Source of the DNA: Rhodobacteraceae bacterium UBA6796
Lineage (GTDB): Bacteria > Pseudomonadota > Alphaproteobacteria > Rhodobacterales > Rhodobacteraceae
Assembly: GCA_002452815.1 (NCBI GenBank)
Contig: DKFM01000005.1
Coordinates: forward strand, 186,001 to 250,000
DNA length: 64,000 nucleotides
Direction: 5' to 3'
The notes beneath the pieces were generated by a model. The model did not search any database, was not told where the DNA came from, and worked only from the letters and a program-made list of their open reading frames with translations. Shown here piece after piece: positions 19,038 to 27,407 of this stretch. The translations under genes were made by a program, and so were the position numbers. Positions within the stretch are counted from its first letter, which is position 1; each line of letters starts with the position of its first letter.

Positions 19038-19571
19038 ATGAGCAGCGAAAACAGGCCCCTCATGCAACGTCGCACCGCCCTTTTCGGGCTTTCCTCTCTT
19101 GCCCTGCTGGCCGCCTGCGGTGGCCCCGGCAGCGGCGGCAAATTCCGCAGCTATGCGGGCCCGCCGATCACGCAGATCCAGGTGTTCAAGGGCAAGCGCC
19201 GGATGATGCTGTTCTCGGAAAACAAGGTCATCAAGACCTACAAGATCGCCCTGGGTGGCAACCCTGTGGGGCCGAAACGTTTCGAAGGCGACGGCAAGAC
19301 CCCCGAAGGGATGTATTTCATCGACCGCCGCAATCCGAATTCGGCCTATCACCTGTCGCTCGGGATCAGCTATCCGAACGCACAGGATACCGCCTTTGCC
19401 GAAGCGCAGGGCCGCAAGCCGGGTGGCGACATCTTCATCCATGGCCGCGCCCGCAAGAACAAGGGGCGTGGACGCGACTGGACGGCGGGCTGCATCGCGG
19501 TCAAGGACGAAGAGATCGAAGAGATCTATGCGATGATCGCGACCGGCACGCCGATCTTCATCTTCCCCTGA
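19038..19571 (+). CDS. L,D-transpeptidase (YkuD) lipoprotein
   Basis: Periplasmic cross-linking or remodelling of peptidoglycan, or attachment of proteins to it. A lipobox LLAAC (Cys27) indicates membrane anchoring. The YkuD catalytic pair is His135 (FIHGRA) and Cys152 (WTAGCIAV), spaced 17 apart as usual. The start is ambiguous: ATG 19038 or ATG 19062; the shorter form gives a more compact signal peptide. The inverted repeat just downstream is shared with the convergent CAP-domain gene. Confidence 0.88.
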   Translation: MSSENRPLMQRRTALFGLSSLALLAACGGPGSGGKFRSYAGPPITQIQVFKGKRRMMLFSENKVIKTYKIALGGNPVGPKRFEGDGKTPEGMYFIDRRNPNSAYHLSLGISYPNAQDTAFAEAQGRKPGGDIFIHGRARKNKGRGRDWTAGCIAVKDEEIEEIYAMIATGTPIFIFP

Positions 19572-19584
19572 ACACGACATGAAA

Positions 19585-19605
19585 AAGGGCCCCGCGGGGC
19601 CCTTT
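19585..19605. terminator. bidirectional hairpin between the YkuD and CAP genes
   Basis: A GGGCCCCGC/GCGGGGCCC self-complementary stem flanked by AAAAA on the left and TTT on the right lies between two convergent genes, so it can end transcription from both sides. Confidence 0.7.
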
Positions 19606-19627
19606 GCCTTGGCGCGGCGGTCGGGCC

Positions 19628-20137
19628 TTACTGGCCGGTGACCATCGTCCACCAGATCTTGCCCGATGCTTCCTGATACCAGCCAAAGCCCATCTGGGTG
19701 GCCGCCGGGTTGAGGATCACGTCGCGGGTATCGGCCAGTGCCATCCAGGCCGACAGGGTCTCGGTCTCGGTCTCGTAGGTTTCCGAGATGTTTTCGCCCA
19801 GAATATGCCCCATGAAGCCCTGACGGCGCGCGCGATCCAGCGGCGACGAGCCGTCCGAACCCCAGTGCCACGGCCGGTTCTGCGAGGCCATGTCCTGCGC
19901 ATGCGCCGTCGCCGCCGCCATCAGTTGCGTATTGAGCACCACCGGCGCGGTGCCACGGGCGGCACGCAACGAGTTGACGGATTCGAGCACGCGCTGCGGG
20001 ATCACCCCGGCTTCCTTTGCCGTGATCTTGTAAAGCTGCGGCAAGGGCTTGCCGTCGGGACCCAGTTGCGGCGCGGCAGACTCACAAGCCGCCAGCGCCA
20101 GAACAGACATTACAATCAGCGCTTTGACAGATTTCAT
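19628..20137 (-). CDS. CAP/SCP-domain lipoprotein
   Basis: Secreted or membrane-anchored CAP-superfamily protein (169 residues) with lipobox LALAAC (Cys18). The CAP core is visible as ESVNSLRAARGTAPVVLN, AHAQDMASQNRPWHWG and HILGENISET, ending in the GFGWYQEASGKIWWTMVTGQ strand. Bacterial CAP proteins have no single known activity. It lies between two L,D-transpeptidase genes, so a cell-envelope role is a reasonable guess. Upstream lies the divergent second transpeptidase. Confidence 0.85.
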   Translation of the reverse strand: MKSVKALIVMSVLALAACESAAPQLGPDGKPLPQLYKITAKEAGVIPQRVLESVNSLRAARGTAPVVLNTQLMAAATAHAQDMASQNRPWHWGSDGSSPLDRARRQGFMGHILGENISETYETETETLSAWMALADTRDVILNPAATQMGFGWYQEASGKIWWTMVTGQ

Positions 20138-20304
20138 CGGATAACCCCTGCAATTTCAGGCCAGAGGCTTACACGCATGACCGCACCCGCGCAAACGCAC
20201 AGTTGCGTGAAACCGCCCGATGACGACGGTTTGATTTGCACCTGCGGCAAAGGCGCACTATGGCTGAGCGAAATTCGTGGACTGGGCCGCGATGGAGTAT
20301 GATG

Positions 20305-20910
20305 ATGACCGATATGCGCAAACCGCTTGATCGCCGCGCATTCCTTGGGACCGCGGCACTGCTGGGTGCGGGGCTTGCCCTGCCCGCCATGGCACAAACG
20401 CCCGATGCCGGGCTGGAACAGCATGAAGACACCGCCAACACCAACATGCGGCGGAACATCTCGAGCTTCCGGGCGCTGGACTGGCAGCCCTATTTCAGCA
20501 CCCTGACCAACGGCGCCATCCTGGTGGATACCGTCTCGCGCGCGCTGCATTTCTGGTCCGAGGATCAGTCGATCTACAAACTCTATCCGACCTCGGTTCC
20601 GGTGTCCGAGGATCTGACCCGCCGCGGCCGCACCGAAGTGATCCGCAAGGTTAAGGGTCCGACCTGGGCCCCCACCCCGGCGATGAAACAGCGCAACCCG
20701 GACTGGCCGGATTTCGTGCCGGCAGGCCCCGACAATCCGCTGGGCACCCGCGCGCTTTACCTCAGCTGGCAGTATTACCGCATCCACGGCACGCACGACA
20801 CGCGCAAGATCGGGCGCAAATCCTCGAACGGCTGCATCGGTCTGTATAACCAGCACATCGAAGAGTTGTTCGAACTGGCTCAGGTCGGCACGCAGGTTCT
20901 GCTGATCTGA
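20305..20910 (+). CDS. L,D-transpeptidase (YkuD), Tat-exported
   Basis: Second YkuD enzyme, 201 residues. The N-terminus LDRRAFLGTAALLGAG with an AMA cleavage site (after residue 30) looks like a Tat signal. Catalytic residues are His161 (IHGTHD) and Cys177 (SSNGCIGLYN). Three consecutive ATGs (20299, 20302, 20305) follow GGAG; the third has the best spacing (7 nt). A strong terminator follows at 20938. Unlike its neighbour at 19038 it is not a lipoprotein, so the two may act at different sites. Confidence 0.88.
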   Translation: MTDMRKPLDRRAFLGTAALLGAGLALPAMAQTPDAGLEQHEDTANTNMRRNISSFRALDWQPYFSTLTNGAILVDTVSRALHFWSEDQSIYKLYPTSVPVSEDLTRRGRTEVIRKVKGPTWAPTPAMKQRNPDWPDFVPAGPDNPLGTRALYLSWQYYRIHGTHDTRKIGRKSSNGCIGLYNQHIEELFELAQVGTQVLLI

Positions 20911-20937
20911 CCTGTTCCCCCCGGAACGCGGAATCCA

Positions 20938-20970
20938 AGACCCCGGCAGATCGCTCTGCCGGGGTCTTTT
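20938..20970 (+). terminator. rho-independent terminator
   Basis: AGACCCCGGCAGA, a four-base loop, TCTGCCGGGGTCT and a TTTT tail, 28 bp after the Tat-exported transpeptidase stop. The AAGA on the left side means it may also serve the convergent small gene at 20981. Confidence 0.85.
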
Positions 20971-20980
20971 GTTTGCCAGA

Positions 20981-21274
20981 TCAGTTGCTGCGACCCTTGC
21001 CGCCGCCTTTGCCCGCACCTTCGCCACCGCGACCGCCGTTGCCACCGCTGGCCGCAGAGCCGACATCGGGGTCCAGCTTGCCGCGGGCGTTTTGCACCAT
21101 CACGCCCAGCATCTCGTCCTCGCCGGGGGTGTCCACCGATTTCGCGAGGTTTTCTTCATGGTTCTTCGACAGGATCGTGTCCTCTTCGGTGGCCCAGGGG
21201 TTGGCATGCCCCGCCAGGGCCGGACCGCCCAACACCATCACCACTGCCGTCATCACCATCAGTTTTTGCATCAT
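20981..21274 (-). CDS. small secreted protein of unknown function
   Basis: 97 residues with an N-terminal signal (MMQKLMVMTAVVMVLGGPALA) and a mature part that begins GHANPWATEEDTILSKNHEENLAKSVDTP and ends in a Gly-rich basic tail (GGNGGRGGEGAGKGGGKG). I do not recognise the family. A ribosome site (AGAAAGG) precedes ATG 21274; a longer upstream frame is less likely. Probably periplasmic. The central NHEENLAKS segment may bind something, but nothing specific can be said. Confidence 0.6.
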   Translation of the reverse strand: MMQKLMVMTAVVMVLGGPALAGHANPWATEEDTILSKNHEENLAKSVDTPGEDEMLGVMVQNARGKLDPDVGSAASGGNGGRGGEGAGKGGGKGRSN

Positions 21275-21427
21275 TTTGCCTTTCTGCTCCAAAGGCCGCC
21301 GCCCCGAAAACGGCCCGATCTCAGCCCATATGGCCTGCACTCAGGTGCACACCACAGGCTTAAAGATTCATTAAAAATACCCCAAAACGCTCCGGGGCAG
21401 ATTGACGCAGCAGAAATTTCGGCAAAA

Positions 21428-22483
21428 TCAAGCCAGCCAGCCGGCGAAGTTCTCCTGAACCACGTCCATCAGCGCCGCGATGTGCAGATCGTCGTCGTTG
21501 AGGCAGGGGATGTAGGTGAAGCTTTCGCCACCCGCATGTTCGAAGGCCTCGCGGATCTCGCCGTTGATCTCTTCCAGCGTCTCGATGCAATCGGCCGAGA
21601 AGGCCGGCGAAATCACGGCGATGTTCTTTTTCCCGGCCTTCGCCAGCTCGGCCACATGTTCGACCGTATAGGGGCGCAGCCATTCCTCGCGGCCAAAGAC
21701 CGACTGGAAGGTGGTGTCGATCGCATCCTTGTCCCAACCCAGACGTTCGCGCAGCAGCCGCGAGGTTTTCTGGCACTGGCAATGGTAGGGGTCGCCTTCC
21801 ATCAGATAGCGTTTGGGCATGCCGTGATAGGACGCAACCAGCACATCGGGCCGGGTCGGCAGCGTGGCATAGGCGCGCTCGACCGATTGCGCCAGCGCTT
21901 CGACATAGCTGGGACGGTCGAAATATTCGGGCGCAATGCGCACTGCGGGCTGGCGTTTCTGTTTCATCAACGCGCGGAAGAATTCGTCATTGGCCGTGGC
22001 CGAGGTCGCCCCCGCATATTGCGGATAAAGCGGCAGGAACAGGATCTTTTCACAGCCCGCCGCGACCATCCGATCCACCACCGACCGGGTCGAGGGGTTG
22101 CCATAGCGCATGCAGAATTCGACCACCACCTCGGCACCATAGCGCGCCTCGACGGCCTCGCGCAGCTTGGCCACCTGCTGCTTGGTGATCGTCATCAGCG
22201 GGCTTTCGTCGGCCTCGGTGTTCCAGATCGACTTGTAATTGGCGCCGCTGCTGAAGGGGCGCTTGCTCAGGATGATAAGTTGCAGCAGCGGCTGCCACTT
22301 CCAGTTCGGAATGTCGATCACCCGCTTGTCCGACAGGAATTCGTTCAGATAACGCCGCATCGACCAGTAATCGGTGGCGTCGGGCGTTCCCAGATTGGCC
22401 ACCAGAAGCCCGATTTTCGCCTGGGCGACGGGCGGGTGATCGGCAGGGGCATGGGCGAGGCGCGGGTTTGCGTCGATCTTCAT
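21428..22483 (-). CDS. hemH: ferrochelatase
   Basis: Inserts ferrous iron into protoporphyrin IX. The 351-residue product has GLLVANLGTPD at the N-terminus, the SYHGMPKRY segment with the metal-binding His, and SPAFSADCIETLEEI with the conserved Glu. ATG 22483 is chosen on homology; a 26-residue upstream extension is not conserved. It is divergent from otsB across about 90 bp, which holds a TTGAC-N5-GTCAA palindrome. Confidence 0.95.
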   Translation of the reverse strand: MKIDANPRLAHAPADHPPVAQAKIGLLVANLGTPDATDYWSMRRYLNEFLSDKRVIDIPNWKWQPLLQLIILSKRPFSSGANYKSIWNTEADESPLMTITKQQVAKLREAVEARYGAEVVVEFCMRYGNPSTRSVVDRMVAAGCEKILFLPLYPQYAGATSATANDEFFRALMKQKRQPAVRIAPEYFDRPSYVEALAQSVERAYATLPTRPDVLVASYHGMPKRYLMEGDPYHCQCQKTSRLLRERLGWDKDAIDTTFQSVFGREEWLRPYTVEHVAELAKAGKKNIAVISPAFSADCIETLEEINGEIREAFEHAGGESFTYIPCLNDDDLHIAALMDVVQENFAGWLA

Positions 22484-22533
22484 TCTGTCGTCCTGTCTGT
22501 CACTGTTCGGAACCTTTCCCGACTTAAAGTGTT

Positions 22534-22548
22534 TTGACGGCGGGTCAA
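22534..22548. promoter_or_regulatory. TTGAC-N5-GTCAA palindrome between hemH and otsB
   Basis: A perfect 5-bp inverted repeat with 5-nt spacing in the short divergent region. It is one base too long for a FNR/FixK box. It could be another operator or contain a -35 element (TTGACG rightward, TTGACC leftward). Confidence 0.35.
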
Positions 22549-22572
22549 TGCGACCTTTCAAAATGAGACAGA

Positions 22573-23346
22573 ATGCCTTACCCTAACGCCATGCCCAGCA
22601 CATACCCTTACGAGGCGTCCGCGCCTCCGCCGCTCGATTGTGCCCGTCATGCCGTCTTTCTGGATTTCGACGGCACATTGGTCGAGATTGCCCCGCGCCC
22701 CGATGCCATTCTTGTGCCCACGGATTTGCCCGCCCGTCTGGCCGCATTGAGTGACGCCTGCGCAGGGGCGCTGGCGGTGGTGTCGGGCCGGTCGCTGCCG
22801 GAACTGGCAGGCTATCTGCCCGGGTTTGCCGGGCTCATGGTCGGCAGTCACGGCGCCGAGGCGCGCGGCATGGCCCCGCCGCTGGGCGACTCCCCCTCCG
22901 GGCTGGCGATGCTGCAAAACGACCTTGCCGCCTTTGCCGCAAGCAAGGGCCTGCTTTACGAAGAAAAGACCCATGGCGGCGCGCTGCATTACCGTCAGCG
23001 CCCCGAAGCGGCGGACGAGGTTGCGGCTTTTGCGGCCGATCTTGCCGCGCAAACCCCGGGCTTTGCGGTGCAGCCCGCTAAGATGGCGATGGAACTGCGC
23101 CCCGCCGGCGTGTCGAAAGACCGCGCGCTGAGCGCCCTTTGGGCCCTGCCTGTCTTTGCCGGGCGCATTCCGGTGTTTCTGGGCGACGACACCACCGACG
23201 AACCCGCACTGGACTGGGCCGGAACACAGGGCGGCTTTGGCATCAAGATCGGCACGGGGGACAGCTGCGCGGGCTATCGCCTGCCCGATCCCGAAGCCGT
23301 GCGCGACTGGCTTGCCGCGGCGCAGGGGGTATCATGGGGCGTCTGA
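22573..23346 (+). CDS. otsB: trehalose-6-phosphate phosphatase
   Basis: HAD-family phosphatase releasing trehalose from trehalose-6-phosphate. Motif I DFDGTLVEIA has the nucleophile Asp31; FLGDDTTDEPALDW near the C-terminus is the metal-binding motif. The 257-residue length is typical. The start could also be ATG 22591 (MPSTYPYEAS), which would make 251 residues. It overlaps otsA by 13 bp, so both enzymes of the OtsAB pathway are made together for osmoprotection. Confidence 0.92.
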   Translation: MPYPNAMPSTYPYEASAPPPLDCARHAVFLDFDGTLVEIAPRPDAILVPTDLPARLAALSDACAGALAVVSGRSLPELAGYLPGFAGLMVGSHGAEARGMAPPLGDSPSGLAMLQNDLAAFAASKGLLYEEKTHGGALHYRQRPEAADEVAAFAADLAAQTPGFAVQPAKMAMELRPAGVSKDRALSALWALPVFAGRIPVFLGDDTTDEPALDWAGTQGGFGIKIGTGDSCAGYRLPDPEAVRDWLAAAQGVSWGV

Positions 23347-24680
23347 TCTGTCTGTCGAACCGGATTCCGATGGGGCCGAACCCGTCCGGCGGGCTTGTGG
23401 TGGCCTTGGGCGATGCCCTGGCCGAACGCGGCGGCATCTGGATCGGCACCTCGGGCGAGACGGTCGAGACCCCCGCCCCCCAGTTGCGCAGCGTGGACGG
23501 CGGGGCATTTGCCCGGATGTGCTTTGACCTGAGCCCCGAGGAGCAGGCCAATTACTATGACGGCTACGCCAATTCGGTGCTGTGGCCGCTGTTTCACGGC
23601 CGCACGGATCTGCTGGATATTCACGGCGAATTCCTGTCCGCCTACAAGAATGTCAACCGCCGGCTGGCGCGGATGCTGATGCAGATCCTGCAACCCGAAG
23701 ACCGGATCTGGGTGCATGATTTTCATCTGATCCCGATGGCCTACGAGTTGCACAATCTGGGCGCACAAAACCGGATGGGGTTTTTCCTGCACACCCCGTT
23801 TCCGACGCCGCTGGCGATGCAGGCGCTGCCCAACGGGCCCGAGCTTTGCGAATGGCTGTCGCATTTCGATCTGATCGGACTGCAGGCCGAACGCGACGCG
23901 CGCAATTGCATGGCCGCGATGGTCGAGATCGGCGGCGCGACCGAACTGTCGGGCGGCTTCATCCATCTGGCGCCGCGGCAGGCCCGGATCGGTGCCTTTC
24001 CGATCGCCATCGACGCGCGCGAATTCGCCAGGCTGGCCGAGGACGAAATGGCCAAACTGCCGCCCGGCATCGTCAAGCCCGACCGGCGGCTGATGATCGG
24101 CGTCGACCGGCTGGATTATTCCAAGGGCGTGCCGCAGCGGTTCCGGGCCTTCGGCGAATTTCTGGCACGGCATGAAGACTGGCACCGGCATGTGTCGCTG
24201 CTGCAGATCTCGCCGCCGACGCGCGAAGGCGTGCAGGCCTATGACGACATTCGCCAGGAAACCGAACATCTGTCGGGGCAGATCAACGGCACCTATGCCG
24301 ACATCACCTGGGTTCCGATCCGCTTCATCAACCGCCCCGTCGCGCGCGAGACGCTGGCGGGGCTGTACCGTGCGGCGGATGTGGCGCTGGTGACGCCGTT
24401 GATGGACGGGATGAACCTGGTCGCAAAGGAATATGTCGCGGCACAGGACCCGGCCAGCCCCGGCGTGCTGATCCTGAGCCAGTTCGCCGGGGCGGCCGAG
24501 CAGATGACCGAGGCGCTGATCGTCAACCCGCACGACCCCGAACAGATGGCCACCGCGATGATGACCGCACTGGCGATGCCGCTGAACGAACGCAAACGCC
24601 GCCATGCCGCGCTGATGCGGGTGCTGCTGAAGCAGGACGTGCACTGGTGGTCGCGCGGGTTCCTGACCGCACTGGGTTAA
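23334..24680 (+). CDS. otsA: trehalose-6-phosphate synthase
   Basis: GT20 enzyme joining UDP-glucose and glucose-6-phosphate. The N-terminus MGRLICLSNRIPMGPNPSGG contains the donor-binding glycines; WVHDFHLIPMA, GVDRLDYSKGVPQR and LVTPLMDGMNLVAKE are family hallmarks. 448 residues. ATG 23334 lies inside the otsB coding end. Its TAA stop is shared in a TTAA with the stop of the convergent gene at 24677. UDP-glucose would be supplied by galU at 51770. Confidence 0.95.
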   Translation: MGRLICLSNRIPMGPNPSGGLVVALGDALAERGGIWIGTSGETVETPAPQLRSVDGGAFARMCFDLSPEEQANYYDGYANSVLWPLFHGRTDLLDIHGEFLSAYKNVNRRLARMLMQILQPEDRIWVHDFHLIPMAYELHNLGAQNRMGFFLHTPFPTPLAMQALPNGPELCEWLSHFDLIGLQAERDARNCMAAMVEIGGATELSGGFIHLAPRQARIGAFPIAIDAREFARLAEDEMAKLPPGIVKPDRRLMIGVDRLDYSKGVPQRFRAFGEFLARHEDWHRHVSLLQISPPTREGVQAYDDIRQETEHLSGQINGTYADITWVPIRFINRPVARETLAGLYRAADVALVTPLMDGMNLVAKEYVAAQDPASPGVLILSQFAGAAEQMTEALIVNPHDPEQMATAMMTALAMPLNERKRRHAALMRVLLKQDVHWWSRGFLTALG

Positions 24681-25513
24681 CTTTCCGGCGTATCCTTTTG
24701 CGGCAGTGCGCATGTGTTCAGCGCATCCGCCAGCCGCTGGATGGCCGAGCCGGGGCGCAGCGGTTTTTGCTGGCTTTCATGCGGCTTCCAGCCGGTCAGC
24801 CAGACCATGTCGAAACTGGCCCGCACCCGTCCGTCAGGGTCAGAAAACGCCTGGACATACCGGTTGAGCGCCTCGGCCAGAACGGCACGACGCATGAAAT
24901 GACGCGGGCGTTGCGTCAGCGCGTTGGCCTCGCCCATCGCGCGCAGATCGGCCAAAAGGCGCAGCGGGTCGGCATAGCTGACCTTGCGCAGCACACTGTC
25001 GGCCACGGGCAGCGCCAGCCCCGCGCGCTGCAACAGCCCGCCCAGATCGCGGATCTCGCCCATCGGCAACACACGCGGGCTCAGCCCACCGGTCACGGCG
25101 GCCTCGGCCTCGGCCAGCGCGGCGCGCAACTCGGCCAGCGTCTGCCCGCCGAACATCACCGCCAGGAACAGCCCGTCAGGGCGCAGCGCGCGGGCGCATT
25201 GCACCAGCTGCCCGACCGGGTCGTTCGACCAGTGCAGGCACATCGCATGCACCACCAGATCATGCGCGCCCGGCGCCAGATCCAGCACCTCGTCGTCGGC
25301 CACCACCTTGGCGTCAGGCAGGACTTCGCGCCACGGCCCCGGGAAATTCGTCACCAGGGCCGGGTTCGTAAACCTTCTGTTAACCTCGTTGAGCCTTTCC
25401 TCAAGCTCAGCGGCCGCATCCTCGTGCAAAAACAGCGCGGGGCCTGCAGCGGCGGCACGGTGGCGGTTGCGCATCAGCGCGGCTCGGTCGGTCAGAGGGG
25501 GCGGTGTGGTCAT
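24677..25513 (-). CDS. NDUFAF5-like methyltransferase-fold protein lacking SAM motif I
   Basis: 278 residues aligning with the complex I assembly factor NDUFAF5/BioC-like group: VVADDEVLDL, HDLVVHAMCLHWSNDP, LRPDGLFLAVMFGGQTL and MGEIRDLGGLLQRAGL are clear. The usual glycine-rich DLGCGxG loop is missing: the protein runs from LNEVNRRFTNPALVTNFPG directly to the ADDEVLDL strand, as if about 40 residues were lost. Whether it still binds SAM is doubtful. The start (ATG 25513) abuts the divergent comF-like start, leaving no spacer for promoters unless one start is wrong. Confidence 0.8.
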   Translation of the reverse strand: MTTPPPLTDRAALMRNRHRAAAAGPALFLHEDAAAELEERLNEVNRRFTNPALVTNFPGPWREVLPDAKVVADDEVLDLAPGAHDLVVHAMCLHWSNDPVGQLVQCARALRPDGLFLAVMFGGQTLAELRAALAEAEAAVTGGLSPRVLPMGEIRDLGGLLQRAGLALPVADSVLRKVSYADPLRLLADLRAMGEANALTQRPRHFMRRAVLAEALNRYVQAFSDPDGRVRASFDMVWLTGWKPHESQQKPLRPGSAIQRLADALNTCALPQKDTPES

Positions 25514-26285
25514 GATGGGGCCGGACCTTAAGACGGTTCGCACGGGGATGCTAGCGGGGATCAGACAGGTCGCGCAGGGCGCGCTGCATATCGTCTTCCC
25601 GCCGCGCTGCATCGCCTGCAACGGGGCGGTCAGCACCGATTTCGGCCTGTGCGGGCCGTGCTGGCGCGACACACCCTTCATCACCGGGCTGGCCTGCGAC
25701 GGCTGCGGCGCGCCCCTGCCCGGCGACGACACCGGGCCGGTGCTGTGTGACGACTGTCTGGCGCAGGGCCGACCCTGGGGGCGCGGGCGCGCGGCGCTGG
25801 CCTACCGCGACAACGGGCGCAAACTGGTGCTGGCGCTGAAACATGGAGACCGGCTGGATCTGGTGCGCCCGATGGGCGCCTGGCTGCACCGCGCCGCGGC
25901 GCCACTGCTGGAGCCCGGCATGCTCGTCGCGCCGATCCCGCTGCACCGGCTGCGGTTGCTGAAACGGCGCTACAACCAATCGGCCCTGCTGTCGCGCGAA
26001 CTCGCGCGTTTGGCCGGGTTCGATCATTGCGCCGATCTGTTCGAACGACCCCGCGCAACCCCCAGTCAGGACGGCAAGACCCGCGACGAACGCTTCGAAA
26101 ACCTGCGCGGCGCCGTGCAGGTCACACCCCGGCGGCGCGCATCTGTGGCGGGGCGGCATGTGCTGATCGTGGACGATGTGATGACCTCGGGCGCGACGCT
26201 TTCGGCGGCAAGTCAGGCCGCGTTGGCGGCAGGCGCGGCAAAGGTCTCGGTTCTGGCACTGGCGCGCGTTGCGAAGGACGCCTAA
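25512..26285 (+). CDS. ComF family protein (phosphoribosyltransferase-like)
   Basis: Resembles ComF/GntX: an N-terminal zinc-finger-like cysteine cluster (PPRCIACNG, GLCGPCW, CDGCG, CDDC) followed by a type I phosphoribosyltransferase fold with HVLIVDDVMTSGATL, the PRPP loop. In naturally competent bacteria ComF helps DNA uptake; in others the role is unclear. The start is either ATG 25512 or ATG 25548; homology in the family begins close to the VFPPRC segment, so the shorter form is plausible and would relieve the overlap with the divergent gene. Confidence 0.85.
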   Translation: MMGPDLKTVRTGMLAGIRQVAQGALHIVFPPRCIACNGAVSTDFGLCGPCWRDTPFITGLACDGCGAPLPGDDTGPVLCDDCLAQGRPWGRGRAALAYRDNGRKLVLALKHGDRLDLVRPMGAWLHRAAAPLLEPGMLVAPIPLHRLRLLKRRYNQSALLSRELARLAGFDHCADLFERPRATPSQDGKTRDERFENLRGAVQVTPRRRASVAGRHVLIVDDVMTSGATLSAASQAALAAGAAKVSVLALARVAKDA

Positions 26286-26322
26286 ATCCCTATAGTCACC
26301 CGCGACCCAAGGGATACCTGAA

Positions 26323-26577
26323 ATGAAACGCGTCGAAATCTATACCACCCGCACCTGCCCCTATTGCATCGCCGCCAAGGCCCTGCTGTCGCGCAAGGGC
26401 GTGCCCTTCGAGGAAACCGATGTCGCCGACCCGGCCCTGCGCCAGGCGATGATGCAACGCGCGGGCGGACGCCGCACCGTGCCGCAGATCTTCATCGACG
26501 GGCAGCTGGTGGGCGGCTGCGATGACATTCACGCACTGGACGCGGCGGGCAAGCTCGACCCGCTGCTGGCCGATTGA
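26323..26577 (+). CDS. grxC: glutaredoxin 3
   Basis: 84-residue dithiol glutaredoxin with active site C12-P-Y-C15, the cis-proline segment TVPQIFIDG and GGCDD for glutathione binding. Reduces disulfides and glutathione adducts in the cytosol. The stop overlaps the start of the following amidase gene by one base (TGATG), so the two are co-translated. Confidence 0.95.
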   Translation: MKRVEIYTTRTCPYCIAAKALLSRKGVPFEETDVADPALRQAMMQRAGGRRTVPQIFIDGQLVGGCDDIHALDAAGKLDPLLAD

Positions 26578-27407
26578 TGCGCGCGGGTCTGGTCCAGCTG
26601 TCGGTCAGCGACGATCCGGCGGCCAACCTGCCGGTCACGCGCGATTTCATCCGACAGGCGGCAGCGGGTGGCGCGGGGTTCGTGCTGACGCCCGAATGCA
26701 CCAATCTGCTCAGTTCGGACCGCGCCCATCAACGCGCCGTGCTGCATCACGAAGATGACGACCCGACCCTGGCCGCGCTACGCGCCGAGGCTGCCGATCT
26801 GGGGATCTGGCTGCTGATCGGCTCGCTCGGGCTGAAGACCCATGATGCCGACGGCCGCTTTGCCAACCGCTCGTTCCTGATCGCACCGGACGGCGGGATC
26901 GTGGCGCGCTATGACAAGATCCACATGTTCGACGTCGATGTGTCGGAAACCGAGAAATACCGCGAATCCGAAGGCTATCGCCCGGGCACCCGGGCGGTTC
27001 TGGCCGATGCGGGCTGGGCCAAGATCGGCATGGCGATCTGTTACGATCTGCGTTTCCCGCAACTGTTCCGCCGCCTGACCCAAGGGGGCGCGCAGATCCT
27101 GACGGTGCCCGCGGCCTTCAACGACACCACGGGTGCGGCGCATTGGGAAAGCCTGCTGCGCGCCCGCGCGATCGAGAACACCGCCTTCGTGCTGGCGCCT
27201 GCGCAATGCGGCACCCATGCGGCCCATGGCGGCAAGCCGCGGCGCACCCATGGCCACAGCCTGGCCATCGCCCCCTGGGGCGAGGTGCTGGCCGATGGCG
27301 GCACCGACCCCGGCGTGACGCTGGTCGATCTGGATCTGAACCGCGTGACCGAGGCCCGCGCCCGCGTGCCCTCGATCACCCACGACCGTGCATTCGAGGG
27401 ACCATGA
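26577..27407 (+). CDS. Nit2-like carbon-nitrogen hydrolase
   Basis: Nitrilase-superfamily amidase of 276 residues. The Glu-Lys-Cys triad is Glu40 (LTPECTN), Lys114 (RYDKIHMFDV) and Cys155 (AICYDLRFPQLFR). This matches Nit1/Nit2-type omega-amidases or deaminated-glutathione amidases. The position between grxC and a MarR gene supports a glutathione-repair role weakly. ATG 26577 is used rather than the TTG one codon upstream. It overlaps the MarR gene by 4 bp. Confidence 0.88.
   Translation: MRAGLVQLSVSDDPAANLPVTRDFIRQAAAGGAGFVLTPECTNLLSSDRAHQRAVLHHEDDDPTLAALRAEAADLGIWLLIGSLGLKTHDADGRFANRSFLIAPDGGIVARYDKIHMFDVDVSETEKYRESEGYRPGTRAVLADAGWAKIGMAICYDLRFPQLFRRLTQGGAQILTVPAAFNDTTGAAHWESLLRARAIENTAFVLAPAQCGTHAAHGGKPRRTHGHSLAIAPWGEVLADGGTDPGVTLVDLDLNRVTEARARVPSITHDRAFEGP

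Noticed and set aside
22534..22548. FNR box between hemH and otsB
   Set aside because: Spacing is five instead of four bases between half-sites, so it does not fit the FNR/FixK geometry.
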